64,000 nt of DNA from Plasticicumulans acidivorans (GCF_003182095.1 NZ_QGTJ01000010.1:1-64000), one strand, 5' to 3'. Shown: positions 10,401 through 21,642, numbered from the stretch's first letter. The notes: a model not told the origin generated them from the letters alone. Program-made: numbers and translations.

Positions 10401-10985
10401 GAATACGCCGAGCTGGCCGAGCGCCAGCGCTACCTCGACGCCCAGCATGCCGACCTCAGCGAGGCGCTGGCGACGCTGGAAAACGCGATCCGCAAGATCG
10501 ACCGCGAGACCCGCGCGCGCTTTCGCGAGACCTTCGACAAGGTCAACGCCGATCTGCAGGCGCTGTTCCCGCGGCTGTTCGGCGGTGGCCAGGCCTATCT
10601 GGAAATGACCGGCGAGGACGTGCTCGATGCCGGCGTGGCGATCATGGCGCAGCCGCCGGGCAAGAAAGTCGCCAACATCACACTACTTTCGGGTGGGGAA
10701 AAAGCACTGACCGCGGTGGCACTGGTGTTCGCCATCTTCCAGCTGAATCCGGCCCCGTTCTGTATGCTCGACGAGGTCGACGCGCCACTCGACGAGGCCA
10801 ACGTCGGCCGCTTCGGCCGGCTGCTGAAGGAGATGTCGGCGCGGGTGCAGTTCATCTTTATCACGCACAACAAGGCAACCATGGAGGTCGCCGAACATCT
10901 GGCGGGTGTGACCATGCACGAGCCGGGCGTATCGCGCCTGGTATCGGTGGACATGGAAGAAGCCGTACGTCTGGCGGCAAGCTGA
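7479..10985 (+). CDS. smc: chromosome partition protein SMC
   Basis: 1168 residues from ATG 7479. An upstream in-frame start at 7380 would add 33 residues without similarity, and MRLSKIRLAGFKSF is the classic SMC N-terminus. Walker A is GPNGCGKS at 31-38. The ABC signature is LSGGEK near 1070-1075 and Walker B is FCMLDEVDAPLDE (Asp1098, Glu1099). Between lie two long Ala/Glu/Arg/Gln-rich coiled coils around a hinge at about 520-660. SMC dimers with ScpA and ScpB (encoded at 21643-23164) form the ATP-driven condensin that organises chromosomes. zipA follows 27 bases later. MukBEF is not expected in a genome with this set. Confidence 0.97.
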   Translation: MRLSKIRLAGFKSFVDPTTVQFPSNLVGILGPNGCGKSNVIDAVRWVMGESAASRLRGDSMADVIFSGSAARKPVGQASVELVFDNGEGRLGGQWASFAEIAVRRLVNRDGSSQYFLNGSRCRRRDITDLFLGTGLGPRSYAIIEQGMISRVIEARADELRGFFEEAAGISRYKERRRETETRIRHTRENLERLDDVREELSRRGAQLQRQARAAEQYRALRAEERQVKGELLAMRWRTLDIEVTTHERQVAALEIAAEAALAAQRDTEAQLTRARETQLAASDGAQAVQTRFYELGTEIARLEQALAGSRERRERQLDEQHRLDAQLQTLDEQLAVDGEQAAALDDALARAEPELEVARAAEAEAGEALAEIETAMQDWQAEWERFGRSAADAQRSAEVGRARIEALERQVLDAERRIERLRLEHDTLAAKAPVAELQAAEAEREAAAGEQAVAEAQLLEVDEAIAARREVIRQAGGELDAVRAGLESGRGRLASLETLQEAALGRRDQALAHWLQAQGLDAAPRLAEVLEVSAGWEAATEAALGHALEAVLVDDLSAPAQASRGLARGRLTLLTQAPAPAPAGAAGDALLGQLRGPAALNGLLAHVRTVADLDEALARRAELAAHECFVTADGTRLGRDWLSVARGEDEHGSVIAREREIQTLRERLQLDGDRAERLQAQLASARGSLGELEAQRRQAQEAVNLGHRELARLSAAVDTLRARLQQSASRRAAIQSEIEELVQQLGERQEEAAELRCEHEAALEAMSAHEAERGERQQQREQLRQRLDGRREQARSLREQVQRLALATGSQRTALASLRQALARLEQQRREAAARRATLAAELDAGDEPQALLAAQLEEELEQRLEVEAELALARDALAAASEALRTLEQGRGQCEQALLAQRDRLEAERLAWNEARVRRTGLAEQLLELEADPDALLAGLVAQAEEGAWQQRLDELGERVRRLGNVNLTAIEEYAELAERQRYLDAQHADLSEALATLENAIRKIDRETRARFRETFDKVNADLQALFPRLFGGGQAYLEMTGEDVLDAGVAIMAQPPGKKVANITLLSGGEKALTAVALVFAIFQLNPAPFCMLDEVDAPLDEANVGRFGRLLKEMSARVQFIFITHNKATMEVAEHLAGVTMHEPGVSRLVSVDMEEAVRLAAS

Positions 10986-11012
10986 GTCGCACCCTGTCGG
11001 GAGGTATTTGCA

Positions 11013-12074
11013 ATGGGGTTCGAGAACATGACGACGGGCGAGGCGCGCCTCGCCGTGCTGGCAGCCGGCGCGGTGCTGATCGCGCTGGTCTACCTGTGGG
11101 GCATCCGCGCACGCCTGCGCGCGAGCTTCGAGGAGCGTGCCCGTCGTCGCGCGCAGCGTTCTGCGCATGAGAAGGCCGCGCTGGATTCTCTGCGCACTGG
11201 GGAGCCGATCGCCGAGAAGCCGATCGGTGAGGTGTCGGCGAAAGTCGCGCCGCATGATCCGTTCGCGCATCAGCGCCTGGTCGATGTCGAGATCATCCCG
11301 GTGGTGCGTGACAAATCCGGCACTCCCGTCGCGGCGGCGGAAGCCGCGGCCGAGCCGGAGCCAGCCGGCAGCGAGCCGGTCAGGGGCGAATCGCTCGGCA
11401 GTCAGCCGGTCGGCAGCGAGCCGGCGGCGCCGGAGAGCAGTGCGGAGCCGGCGGCGACGGTGGCCGTGCCGGCGACGGAGCCAGCGCCCGGCGAACCCAG
11501 GCGCGAGCCGGGCGAGGCGAAGGCCGAATCCCGGCAGGAGCCGAAGATCGAGATTCCACGGATGGATTTACGCCCGGCGGCCAATGCCAAGCAGCCTGCC
11601 GCGATGCCGCAGACGCCACCGCGTGCCACACCGCCGGCAGCCCCGACGGAGTTCGTCATTCTCACCATTACCGCCGAGGCCGGCGGCCGCTTCACCGGCA
11701 CCGAGATCCTGATGGCGGCGCACGAGCTGGGCCTGAAATTCAGCACCGGCGGTCTGTTCGACGGCTACCCGGGCGAGGTGCAGGGCAAGCCGGTGTTCTC
11801 GATCGCCAATCTGGTCGAGCCCGGCAATTTCCCGCCGTCCGGCGTGCAGCGGCTGAGTACGCCGGGCCTGCTGCTGTTCATGCGCCTGCCCGGTGCGATG
11901 GAGCCGCTGCCGGCGCTGGAATTCATGCTCGGCCAGGCGCGCCGCCTTGCTGCCCGCCTCGGTGGCACGCTGTGCGACGAAAAGCGTCTGCGCCTCGGCC
12001 CCGATGGCATCAGCACGCTGCGCCTGCGCATCGGCGAGTACCAGCGTCGCCTGCCTTCCACGACCACTGCCTGA
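11013..12074 (+). CDS. zipA: cell division protein ZipA
   Basis: 353 residues; GGGAGGT precedes the ATG. Architecture is that of ZipA: an N-terminal membrane anchor (about 11-31, LAVLAAGAVLIALVYLWG), a charged stretch, a long disordered Pro/Ala/Glu linker (about 100-210, with repeats of the type GSQPVGSEP), and a C-terminal FtsZ-binding domain from about 213 (FVILTITAEAGGRFTG to the end). It tethers FtsZ filaments to the inner membrane. The smc-zipA-ligA order is conserved in many gammaproteobacteria, and ligA begins 12 bases downstream. Confidence 0.92.
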   Translation: MGFENMTTGEARLAVLAAGAVLIALVYLWGIRARLRASFEERARRRAQRSAHEKAALDSLRTGEPIAEKPIGEVSAKVAPHDPFAHQRLVDVEIIPVVRDKSGTPVAAAEAAAEPEPAGSEPVRGESLGSQPVGSEPAAPESSAEPAATVAVPATEPAPGEPRREPGEAKAESRQEPKIEIPRMDLRPAANAKQPAAMPQTPPRATPPAAPTEFVILTITAEAGGRFTGTEILMAAHELGLKFSTGGLFDGYPGEVQGKPVFSIANLVEPGNFPPSGVQRLSTPGLLLFMRLPGAMEPLPALEFMLGQARRLAARLGGTLCDEKRLRLGPDGISTLRLRIGEYQRRLPSTTTA

Positions 12075-14456
<2,382 letters not shown>

Positions 14457-14469
14457 TGACGAGGGATCG

Positions 14470-16932
14470 ATGGCTGAAACATCCTCACCGGGAGGGCCTG
14501 AGCTGAGCCCGGCTGTGTCGTCCCGCGCGCGCCGTGTGGCGGTGCGCATCTGTCTGCTCTACCTGCTGGCAGCGGCGGCCTGGATTCTGTTTTCCGGGAT
14601 GCTGGCCGACTGGCTGGTCGCCGAGCGCTGGCGTTCGGCGGTGGAGCTGTACAAGGGCTGGCTGTTCGTCGCCATCACCGCCGTGCTGCTGTACGGCTTG
14701 ATCCGCACGAACTTCAGCCGTGCCGACAGGGCCGAGCGGCGCGTGCGTCAGGTCTCGGCGCTGTATGCGGCGCTCAGCCAGACCAATCAGGCGATCGTGC
14801 ATCTGGGCTCGCGCGAAGCGCTGTTTACCGAGGTCTGCCGCATCGTCGTCGAGCACGGTGGTTTTCGCCTGGCCTGGATCGGCGCCTGTGGCGAGCCCGG
14901 TGTCGATGTGTTTCCGCAGTGCTGTTTCGGCGAGGCCGCGGCTTATTTGCGGGGCTCGGTGATCAGCTGGCGGGCGGATCACCCCTACGGTCAGGGACCG
15001 GGCGGCGAGGCGCTGCGCAGTGGCCAGCACCAGATCGATAACGATCTGCCGGGGCGTTTCGGATGCCTCGGGCTGGCCGAGCGCTGCCAGCAGGCCGAGC
15101 ACTACGGTCTGCTGGCCGCGGGGGCCTTTGTCGTGCGTGAGGGCGGAGCGCCGGCCTGGCTGCTGGTGGTTTACGCCGGTGAGCGCAATTACTTCGACGT
15201 CGAGCGTCTGCGCCTGCTTGATGAAATGGCCGATGACATCGGTTTTGCGCTCGATCGCATCCGCATCGAGGAGCGGTTGCGGCTGAGCGCGCGGGTGTTC
15301 GAGAGCAGCAGCGAGGGCATCTTCATCACCGATGCCGCACGGCGCATCGTCACCGTCAATGCCGCCTACACCACGATCACCGGCTACACCGCGAACGAGG
15401 TGCTCGGCCACGAGCAGGAGCTGCCACGGGCCGGCGTGCAGGACGACGCCTTTATCGCCGCGCTCGAAACCGAGCTGGCGGCGCAGGGTGCCTGGCAGGG
15501 CGAGATCTGGCTGCGCCAGCGTGACGGCACGCTGTTCCCGGCCTGGCTGTCGCTGAATGCGGTGCGCGGCGCCGATGGCCAGCCGAGCCACTTCGTCGCG
15601 GTGTTTTCCGACCTCAGCGAACGCAAGGCGGCCGAGGCGCACATCCGCCACCTGGCGCAGCACGATCTGCTGACCGGCCTGCCGAACCGCGCCCTGCTCG
15701 AAGACCGCGTGCAGCAGGCGCTGGCGACGGCGGCGCGGCATGGTGTGGTCGGCGTGCTCTGTGTCAACCTCGATCGCTTCAAGCCGATCAACGACGCGCT
15801 CGGCCACACCGCCGGCGACCTGCTGCTGCGTGCGGTTGCGGTGCGCCTCGGCGAGGTGCTGCGCGGTGCCGACACGCTGGCACGGCTGAGCGCCGATGAG
15901 TTCGGCGTGCTGCTGCCGCGGCTCGGTGAGGCGGCCGAAGCCGGTCTGGTCGGTGCCAAGCTGCTCACCGCGCTGGCGCAGCCGCTGGTGATCGATGGGC
16001 AGGAGCTGCGCTGCACGGCCAGCATCGGCATTGCCGTGCACCCGCTCGACGGATGCGACGTGGCGAGTCTGCTGCGTCATGCCGATCTGGCGATGCAGCA
16101 CGCCAAGCGCGCCGGCCGTGGCAGCTGCCAGTTCTTTTCCGCCGACATGAATGCACCGTTCGCCGCACGGCTGTGGCTGGAAAACCAGCTGAGCCAGGCG
16201 CTGGAGCGCGGCGAGCTGCATCTGGCCTATCAGCCGCAGGTCGAGCTGCGCAGCGGACGCATCGTCGGTGCCGAGGCACTGCTGCGCTGGACGCATCCGC
16301 AGCGCGGCGCGATCGCGCCGGCGGACTTCATCCCGCTGGCCGAGGAAACCGGACTGATCCTGCCGATCGGCGAATGGGTGCTGCGCGAGGCCTGCCGTCA
16401 GGCGGCGACCTGGCGCGCGGCCGGTCTGCCGCCGCTGATGATGGCGGTGAACCTGTCGGCACGGCAGCTGCGCAGTGCCAATCTGTTGGAGCGTATCGAC
16501 GCGGCGCTGCAGGCCAGCGGCCTGCCGCCCGAGCAGCTCGAACTGGAACTGACCGAAACCAGCCTGATGGACGATGCCGAAGCGGCGCGCGAACTGCTCG
16601 GGGCGCTGCGCGCGCGCGGCATCGGCGTCGCCATCGACGATTTCGGCACCGGCTATTCCAGCCTGGCCTACCTCAAGCGCTTTCCGCTGGCCCGCCTGAA
16701 GATCGATCGCTCCTTCGTCTGCGGCCTGCCGGACGACGGCAATGATGTCGCCATCACCCGCGCGATCGTGGCGCTGGCACACAGCCTCGGACTGGAGCTG
16801 ATCGCCGAAGGGGTGGAGTCGGCGGCGCAGCGCGAGTGGCTGCTGGCGCTGGGCTGCGGCGGTGGTCAGGGGTATCTGTTCGCCAGGCCGCTGTCGGCGG
16901 AGGCATTCGCGCATCGGCTCGCGGCGGACTGA
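14470..16932 (+). CDS. membrane GAF-PAS-GGDEF-EAL protein with degenerate GGDEF motif
   Basis: 820 residues from ATG 14470 (GAGGGAT upstream), 13 bases after ligA. The frame is open upstream inside ligA, but that part is a shadow. Two membrane segments (about 24-45 and 62-79) precede a GAF-like domain (about 97-265) and a PAS domain (about 285-390). The cyclase signature reads SADEF at 474-478 instead of GGDEF, so cyclase activity is doubtful. The EAL domain keeps EAL (602-604), NLSARQ, ELTETS, DDFGTGYSS, LKIDRSF, EGVES and GGGQGY, so c-di-GMP hydrolysis is likely. The GGDEF part may bind GTP as a regulatory module, as known for other degenerate GGDEF-EAL proteins. Confidence 0.9.
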   Translation: MAETSSPGGPELSPAVSSRARRVAVRICLLYLLAAAAWILFSGMLADWLVAERWRSAVELYKGWLFVAITAVLLYGLIRTNFSRADRAERRVRQVSALYAALSQTNQAIVHLGSREALFTEVCRIVVEHGGFRLAWIGACGEPGVDVFPQCCFGEAAAYLRGSVISWRADHPYGQGPGGEALRSGQHQIDNDLPGRFGCLGLAERCQQAEHYGLLAAGAFVVREGGAPAWLLVVYAGERNYFDVERLRLLDEMADDIGFALDRIRIEERLRLSARVFESSSEGIFITDAARRIVTVNAAYTTITGYTANEVLGHEQELPRAGVQDDAFIAALETELAAQGAWQGEIWLRQRDGTLFPAWLSLNAVRGADGQPSHFVAVFSDLSERKAAEAHIRHLAQHDLLTGLPNRALLEDRVQQALATAARHGVVGVLCVNLDRFKPINDALGHTAGDLLLRAVAVRLGEVLRGADTLARLSADEFGVLLPRLGEAAEAGLVGAKLLTALAQPLVIDGQELRCTASIGIAVHPLDGCDVASLLRHADLAMQHAKRAGRGSCQFFSADMNAPFAARLWLENQLSQALERGELHLAYQPQVELRSGRIVGAEALLRWTHPQRGAIAPADFIPLAEETGLILPIGEWVLREACRQAATWRAAGLPPLMMAVNLSARQLRSANLLERIDAALQASGLPPEQLELELTETSLMDDAEAARELLGALRARGIGVAIDDFGTGYSSLAYLKRFPLARLKIDRSFVCGLPDDGNDVAITRAIVALAHSLGLELIAEGVESAAQREWLLALGCGGGQGYLFARPLSAEAFAHRLAAD

Positions 16933-16945
16933 GCGCAGGCAACCA

Positions 16946-16971
16946 ATAAAAAGCCCCGCCGTGGCGGGGCT
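16946..16971 (-). terminator. rho-independent terminator of the yciB-ppiC operon
   Basis: AGCCCCGCC (16952-16960) pairs with GGCGGGGCT (16963-16971). Read on the minus strand, the stem is followed by a T-run (complement of AATAAAAA at 16946-16953), 20 bases beyond the end of the ppiC-like gene. The plus-strand side lacks a T-run. Confidence 0.85.
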
Positions 16972-16991
16972 GGTGCGGGCAGCAGGCGCGC

Positions 16992-17861
16992 TTACTTGAC
17001 CTCGACCTCGATCTTGGCCTCGGACTTGAGCTTTTCCAGATAGTCGTTGACCAGCTTGCCCTGCAGCATCTGCGCGATCTGCGGGCGCAGCTCATCGAGG
17101 CTCGGCGGCGTCTTGTCGCGCGAGTCTTCGAGCTGGATCACGTGCCAGCCGAACTGGGTCTTGACCGGCTTCTCGGTGAACTTGCCCTTGTCGAGGCCGA
17201 CCACCGCCTGCGCGAAAGGCTCGACCATCATGTCCGGCGTGAACCAGCCGAGATCGCCGCCCTGGTCCTTGGAGCCGTCCTTGGAGTTGGCCTTGGCCAG
17301 ATCCTCGAACTTGGCACCCTTGTTCAGCTGCTCGATCAGTGACTTGGCCTTGGCTTCGTCGTCGACCAGGATGTGGCGGGCCTTGTATTCCTTGACCTTC
17401 ATCATCGCCACGGCCTTGTCATACTCGGCCTTGATGTCGGCCTCGCTCGGCTGCGCAGTCTTCAGGTACTTGCGCACGGCGAAGGTCGCCAGCAGGTTGC
17501 GGCGCAGCAGGTCGAGCTGAGCGGCGATCTCCGGGTCCTGGGCGAGCTTTTCGGCATCGGCCTTCTGCACCAGCAGTTCCTGCATCACCAGTTCGTCGAT
17601 CAGCTGGGTATTGCCATCTTCGGCGTTCGGGCCGGCGCCGGTTGCCGCCAGCTGGCGGGCGCGCTGCTGCTGGTAGGCGAGGAAGATGCTCTTCGGGATC
17701 GGCTGGCCGTTGACGGTGGCGACCGGGTCGGGCAGCGGCTGCGCCGCCGGCTGGGCAGCTGCCGGCTTCGGTGTGGCCGGAGCGTCTTCAGCCTGCGCGG
17801 CACCGAGCGCGAGAGTCAGGGACAGGCCGAGCACGGCCGGGGCGAAACGCTTGATCTGCAT
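16992..17861 (-). CDS. periplasmic parvulin-type peptidyl-prolyl cis-trans isomerase (PpiC/SurA-like)
   Basis: 289 residues. An N-terminal signal peptide (about 1-24, basic start, LGLSLTLALGAAQA cleavage region) is followed by a short Pro/Ala linker. Next comes a helical chaperone-like N-domain and one parvulin domain (about 155-250) with ARHILVDD, FEDLAKANS, GGDLGWF and FGWHVIQL. It should assist folding of exported proteins. It is the last gene of the run yciB, yciI-like, bolA-like, ppiC-like, and starts 10 bases after the bolA-like stop. It has one parvulin domain, not the two of SurA. Confidence 0.9.
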   Translation of the reverse strand: MQIKRFAPAVLGLSLTLALGAAQAEDAPATPKPAAAQPAAQPLPDPVATVNGQPIPKSIFLAYQQQRARQLAATGAGPNAEDGNTQLIDELVMQELLVQKADAEKLAQDPEIAAQLDLLRRNLLATFAVRKYLKTAQPSEADIKAEYDKAVAMMKVKEYKARHILVDDEAKAKSLIEQLNKGAKFEDLAKANSKDGSKDQGGDLGWFTPDMMVEPFAQAVVGLDKGKFTEKPVKTQFGWHVIQLEDSRDKTPPSLDELRPQIAQMLQGKLVNDYLEKLKSEAKIEVEVK

Positions 17862-17871
17862 GGAGCTTCCT

Positions 17872-18153
17872 TTAGTGCGACTGCTGCAGTTCTTCGGGGG
17901 TTTGTGCCTTGATGCTCAAGGCATGGATTTCGTTCGGCATCAGGTCGGCGAGACAGTCGTGCACGGCGCGGTGGCGCTTGATCAGCGTCTGGCCGGCAAA
18001 GGCGGCGCTGACCACGTAGACGCTGAAGTGACCGCCGTCGCGCGGGTCGCGATGGCCGGCATGCTGCTGGCTGTCATCGCGGATCGTCAGCTGCAGCGGC
18101 GCAAAAGTGGCACGCAGACGTTGTTCGATGGCGTCGACACGCGGGCTGCTCAT
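17872..18153 (-). CDS. BolA/IbaG-family protein
   Basis: 93 residues, the normal BolA size. The start [17 protein letters not shown], the HAGH segment and the C-terminal [13 protein letters not shown] with [13 protein letters not shown] are the BolA helix-turn-helix-like fold signatures. Family members bind monothiol glutaredoxins and [2Fe-2S] clusters, and some bind DNA. Its ATG overlaps the TGA of the yciI-like gene by four bases, implying translational coupling. Which BolA paralogue this is cannot be settled here. Confidence 0.9.
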   Translation of the reverse strand: MSSPRVDAIEQRLRATFAPLQLTIRDDSQQHAGHRDPRDGGHFSVYVVSAAFAGQTLIKRHRAVHDCLADLMPNEIHALSIKAQTPEELQQSH

Positions 18154-18452
18154 CGCGGGAATACCTGTTTGTACGGGCTGACTTCAACGCCAGCGTAGAC
18201 GCCGGCGGCGACGTAAGGGTCGGCTTCGGCCCAGATGCGGGCGGCTTCGAGATCGTCGAACTCGGCGACGATCAGGCTGCCGCTGAAGCCCGCTTCGCCG
18301 GGATCGGGGCTGTCGATCGCCGGCAGCGGGCCGGCGGTGAGCAGGCGACCGGCGTCCTGCAGTGCCTGCAGGCGTTCGAGGTGGGCGGGGCGGGCGGCGA
18401 GACGCGCCGCCAGGCTGCCGGGCACGTCCCGGCCGTGTATCAGGTAGAGCAT
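18150..18452 (-). CDS. YciI-like protein
   Basis: 100 residues with the YciI pattern: a short beta-strand start ([13 protein letters not shown]), [11 protein letters not shown] with the conserved His, [20 protein letters not shown], and the C-terminal [18 protein letters not shown] with the conserved Asp. The His-Asp pair is the proposed active site of the ferredoxin-like YciI fold; the cellular reaction is not established. It lies between yciB and the bolA-like gene, an order shared with related gammaproteobacteria. Confidence 0.88.
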   Translation of the reverse strand: MLYLIHGRDVPGSLAARLAARPAHLERLQALQDAGRLLTAGPLPAIDSPDPGEAGFSGSLIVAEFDDLEAARIWAEADPYVAAGVYAGVEVSPYKQVFPR

Positions 18453-18497
18453 CCGCGGGAACTCCGGGGTGGGCTTGGGCAGGGGGCGAAAGCCGGT

Positions 18498-19040
18498 TCA
18501 GGTATCGGGTTGCTTGACGTGGCGGGCGAGCCACAGGCCCTGGCCGAGCACGAACAGCACGGTCAGTCCGAGCATGCCGAACAGCTTGAAGTTCACCCAG
18601 GTCTCGCGATCGTAGTGGAAGGCGACGTAGAGACTGGCCGCGCCGCTGAAGGCGAAGAAGGCGATCCAGGCGAAGTTCAGGCGCCGCCACAGCGCATCCG
18701 GCAGCTCCAGCTGCTGGCCGAGCATGCGCTGCACCAGCGGCTGCCCGCCGATCCACTGACTGCCGAGGAACACCAGCGCGAACAGCCAGTTGACGGCCGT
18801 CGGTTTCCACAGCACGAAGGTGTCGTCATGCAGCAGCAGGGTGATGCCGCCGAGCACCACCATCAGGCCGGCGCTGGCGATCGCCATTTTCTCGACGCGG
18901 CCCTCGCGCCACCAGGTCCAGGCGACGACCAGCACGCTGGCGATGATGGCCGCGCCGGTGGCGACGAACATGTCGTCGGCACTCAGCTTGAACGCTACGA
19001 AAAAGGCCACCACGGGCAGGAAATCGAGCAGGATCTTCAT
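18498..19040 (-). CDS. yciB: inner membrane septation protein YciB/IspZ
   Basis: 180 residues, nearly all hydrophobic, with five or more membrane segments. The N-terminus MKILLDFLPVVAFFVAF and the GGITLLLHDDTFVLWKPT segment match YciB/IspZ. The protein is linked to cell-envelope integrity and septation in enteric bacteria. First gene of the leftward yciB-ppiC operon. About 200 bases separate its start from the divergent YciO-type gene, where promoters for both are expected but no clear consensus was recognised. Confidence 0.92.
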   Translation of the reverse strand: MKILLDFLPVVAFFVAFKLSADDMFVATGAAIIASVLVVAWTWWREGRVEKMAIASAGLMVVLGGITLLLHDDTFVLWKPTAVNWLFALVFLGSQWIGGQPLVQRMLGQQLELPDALWRRLNFAWIAFFAFSGAASLYVAFHYDRETWVNFKLFGMLGLTVLFVLGQGLWLARHVKQPDT

Positions 19041-19243
19041 CGAGGAATCAGCAGGTCCGGCTGTTGAGGTGGGCGGCAGTCTAACCGAATCGCCGCAGGC
19101 CGGCTGAAGCGCGACTTAAGGTCACAGTCGGCCTGCGGCTGGCACGCTGGCCGGCCGGCGCATGTGCTTGCGGGCACTGGCGATTTGACCCTTGACCGGA
19201 GGCGGTGGCATGGTGCGCGCCACAGATATGCAGGGGCCGTACC

Positions 19244-19873
19244 ATGAGCGAACGCATCGAGATCCATCCGGTCAATCCGCAGCCGCGGCTGCTGCGACGG
19301 GTGGTCGATTGCCTGCGCTCTGGGGGCGTCATCGCCTACCCGACCGATTCGAGCTACGCCTTCGGCTGCCAGATCGGCGACAAGGGCGCGCAGGAACGCA
19401 TCCAGCGCATCCGCCGCCTCGACGAGAAGACCCACAACTTCACGCTGGTCTGCCGCGATCTCTCCGAGATCAGCACCTATGCCCGTGTCGACAATGCGCA
19501 GTTCCGGCTGCTCAAGGCGCTGACGCCGGGGCCGTTCACCTTCATCCTGCGCGCCACCCACGAGGTGCCGCGGCGCCTGCAGAACCCCAAGCGCAAGACC
19601 ATCGGCATCCGCATCCCCGGACATCCGGTCGACAACGCCCTGCTCGATGAGCTCGGCGAGCCGATCATGAGCAGTTCGCTGCTGCTGCCTGGCGACGACT
19701 TGGCACTCGGCGATCCCAACGATGTCGAAGACCAGGTCGGCAGTCAGATCGACCTGATCATCGACGGCGGCCTGTGCGCGGTGCAGCCGACGACGGTGCT
19801 CGATCTGGTCGAAGGGCTGCCACCGGTGCTGGTGCGTCAGGGCAAGGGCGACGCCAGCGCTTTTCTCGACTGA
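19244..19873 (+). CDS. YciO/Sua5/YrdC-family protein (L-threonylcarbamoyladenylate synthase-like)
   Basis: 209 residues from ATG 19244 (AGGGG upstream); an in-frame start at 19205 adds 13 unconserved residues. The YrdC-type nucleotide-binding fold is shown by SGGVIAYPTDSSYAFGC, the KTHNFTLVCRDLSE segment, LTPGPFTFIL and KTIGIRIPGHP. The form is closest to YciO rather than the essential TsaC. It may make or handle threonylcarbamoyl-AMP used in tRNA t6A synthesis, though YciO function is less certain. The site-2 protease gene starts 32 bases downstream. Confidence 0.88.
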   Translation: MSERIEIHPVNPQPRLLRRVVDCLRSGGVIAYPTDSSYAFGCQIGDKGAQERIQRIRRLDEKTHNFTLVCRDLSEISTYARVDNAQFRLLKALTPGPFTFILRATHEVPRRLQNPKRKTIGIRIPGHPVDNALLDELGEPIMSSSLLLPGDDLALGDPNDVEDQVGSQIDLIIDGGLCAVQPTTVLDLVEGLPPVLVRQGKGDASAFLD

Positions 19874-19905
19874 ACCTTTACCACCAGCGTCCGTATACTT
19901 CGCCG

Positions 19906-20568
19906 ATGCCAGAACTGACCGATATCCAGCGCCTCGCCGTGATGGCTCTGCCCATCCTGCTCGCCATCACCCTGCATGAGGTCGCCCACGGCTGGGCGGC
20001 GCTGCGCTTTGGTGACACCACCGCACAGTCGCAGGGGCGGCTGAGCCTCAATCCGCTGCGCCATGTCGACCCGATCGGCACGGTGCTGGTGCCGCTGGTG
20101 CTGTTCTTCACCGCCGGCTTCATCTTCGGCTGGGCCAAGCCGGTGTCGGTGAGCATGTACCGCCTGCGTCAGCCGCGCCGCGACATGGCCTTCGTCGCGC
20201 TGGCCGGCCCGGGCGCCAATCTGCTGATGGCGCTCGGCTGGGTGTTGATGATGGTGCTCGGCGCCGTGCTCTCGCACACGCTGCCGATGCTCGGCCAGCC
20301 GCTGTTCTTCATGGGCCATGACGGCATCATCATCAACGTCGTGCTGGCGGTGCTCAATCTGCTGCCGCTGCCGCCGCTCGATGGCTCGCGTGTGCTCGCC
20401 GCGTTGCTGCCGGCACGCTACGGCGCGGCGATGTACCGCTTCGATCAGATCGGTCTGCTGGTGCTGGTGCTGCTGATGGCGACCGGCATGCTCGGGCGCA
20501 TCATCGACCCGATGATCAATCTGGTGACCCACTTCTTCTACTGGCTGGTGCTGAACCTGCTGCGCTGA
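19906..20568 (+). CDS. site-2 protease (M50) family membrane metalloprotease
   Basis: 220 residues from ATG 19906. The zinc motif HEVAH is at residues 24-28 in the first membrane helix. A second motif NLLPLPPLDG, with Asp159, supplies the third ligand. There is no PDZ domain, unlike RseP. The remaining sequence is four or more hydrophobic helices. Such small M50 proteases occur beside trpS and scpAB in many proteobacteria, but their substrates are unknown. trpS follows after 45 bases. Confidence 0.9.
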   Translation: MPELTDIQRLAVMALPILLAITLHEVAHGWAALRFGDTTAQSQGRLSLNPLRHVDPIGTVLVPLVLFFTAGFIFGWAKPVSVSMYRLRQPRRDMAFVALAGPGANLLMALGWVLMMVLGAVLSHTLPMLGQPLFFMGHDGIIINVVLAVLNLLPLPPLDGSRVLAALLPARYGAAMYRFDQIGLLVLVLLMATGMLGRIIDPMINLVTHFFYWLVLNLLR

Positions 20569-20613
20569 GCGGCGCGCACCCTGCCACAGCATCGAACCTC
20601 CGAGGCCGTTCCC

Positions 20614-21639
20614 TTGAGTACCGTCGTCAAACCCGCGCGCATCCTCACCGGCATCACCACCACCGGCACGCCGCACCTCGGCAACTATGCCGGTGCCATC
20701 GGCCCGGCGATCGCCGCCACCCAGGCCGGCGATGCCGAGTATTTCTTCTTCCTCGCCGACTACCATGCGCTGATCAAGTGCCAGGAGCCCGAGCGTGTCG
20801 AGCACTCGCGCCTGGAAGTCGCCGCGACCTGGCTGGCGCTGGGGCTCGATCCGCAGCGGGTGTGTTTCTACCGCCAGTCCGACATTCCGGAAATCCCCGA
20901 GCTGACCTGGCTGCTGACCTGTGTCACCGCCAAGGGGCTGATGAACCGCGCGCACGCCTACAAGGCGGCGGTGCAGGAGAACGTCGACAGTGGCGACGCC
21001 GATGCCGACAAGGGCGTCACCATGGGGCTGTTCAGCTACCCGATCCTGATGGCGGCCGACATCCTGATGTTCAACGCCACCCGCGTGCCGGTCGGCAAGG
21101 ATCAGGTGCAGCACCTGGAGATGGCGCGTGACATCGCGCAGCGCTTCAACTATCTGTTCGGCGCCGAGTTCTTCGCGCTGCCGGAAGCAGTCGTCGATGA
21201 AGACGCGGCAGTGCTCGCCGGTCTCGACGGACGCAAGATGAGCAAGAGCTACAACAACACCATCCCGCTGTTCGTGCCGGCCAAGGAACTCAAGAAGCTG
21301 GTCAGCCGCATCGTCACCAACTCGCAGATGCCGGGCGAGCCGAAAGACCCGGACAGCTCGACGCTGTTCCAGCTCTACCAGGCCTTCGCCAGCCCGGTCG
21401 AGACCGCGGCGATCCGCCAGCGCTACGCCGAAGGCATTGGCTGGGGTGATATGAAGACCGTGCTGTTCGAGAAGCTCGATTCGGTGCTCGCGGGGCCGCG
21501 CGAGCGCTATGCCGAGCTGATCGCCAACCCGGCAGCGATCGAGCGCACGCTGCAGGAAGGCGCCGAGAAGGCCCGCACCATTGCGGCGCCGTTCATGCGC
21601 GAACTGCGCAGCGCCGTTGGCCTGCGCCGGCTCGGCTGA
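20614..21639 (+). CDS. trpS: tryptophanyl-tRNA synthetase
   Basis: 341 residues, class I synthetase of normal bacterial length. The start is a TTG at 20614; no in-frame ATG fits the N-terminus [27 protein letters not shown] corresponds to the HIGH motif, and KMSKS is present in [10 protein letters not shown] (about 208). It charges tRNA-Trp. Three bases separate it from scpA. Confidence 0.95.
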   Translation: MSTVVKPARILTGITTTGTPHLGNYAGAIGPAIAATQAGDAEYFFFLADYHALIKCQEPERVEHSRLEVAATWLALGLDPQRVCFYRQSDIPEIPELTWLLTCVTAKGLMNRAHAYKAAVQENVDSGDADADKGVTMGLFSYPILMAADILMFNATRVPVGKDQVQHLEMARDIAQRFNYLFGAEFFALPEAVVDEDAAVLAGLDGRKMSKSYNNTIPLFVPAKELKKLVSRIVTNSQMPGEPKDPDSSTLFQLYQAFASPVETAAIRQRYAEGIGWGDMKTVLFEKLDSVLAGPRERYAELIANPAAIERTLQEGAEKARTIAAPFMRELRSAVGLRRLG

Positions 21640-21642
21640 GGC

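Noticed and set aside
7347-10448. Upstream extension of the cysZ reading frame on the minus strand across smc
   Set aside because: The extension is antisense to smc, lacks any fold signature, and ends exactly where the real cysZ start gives a normal-length protein.
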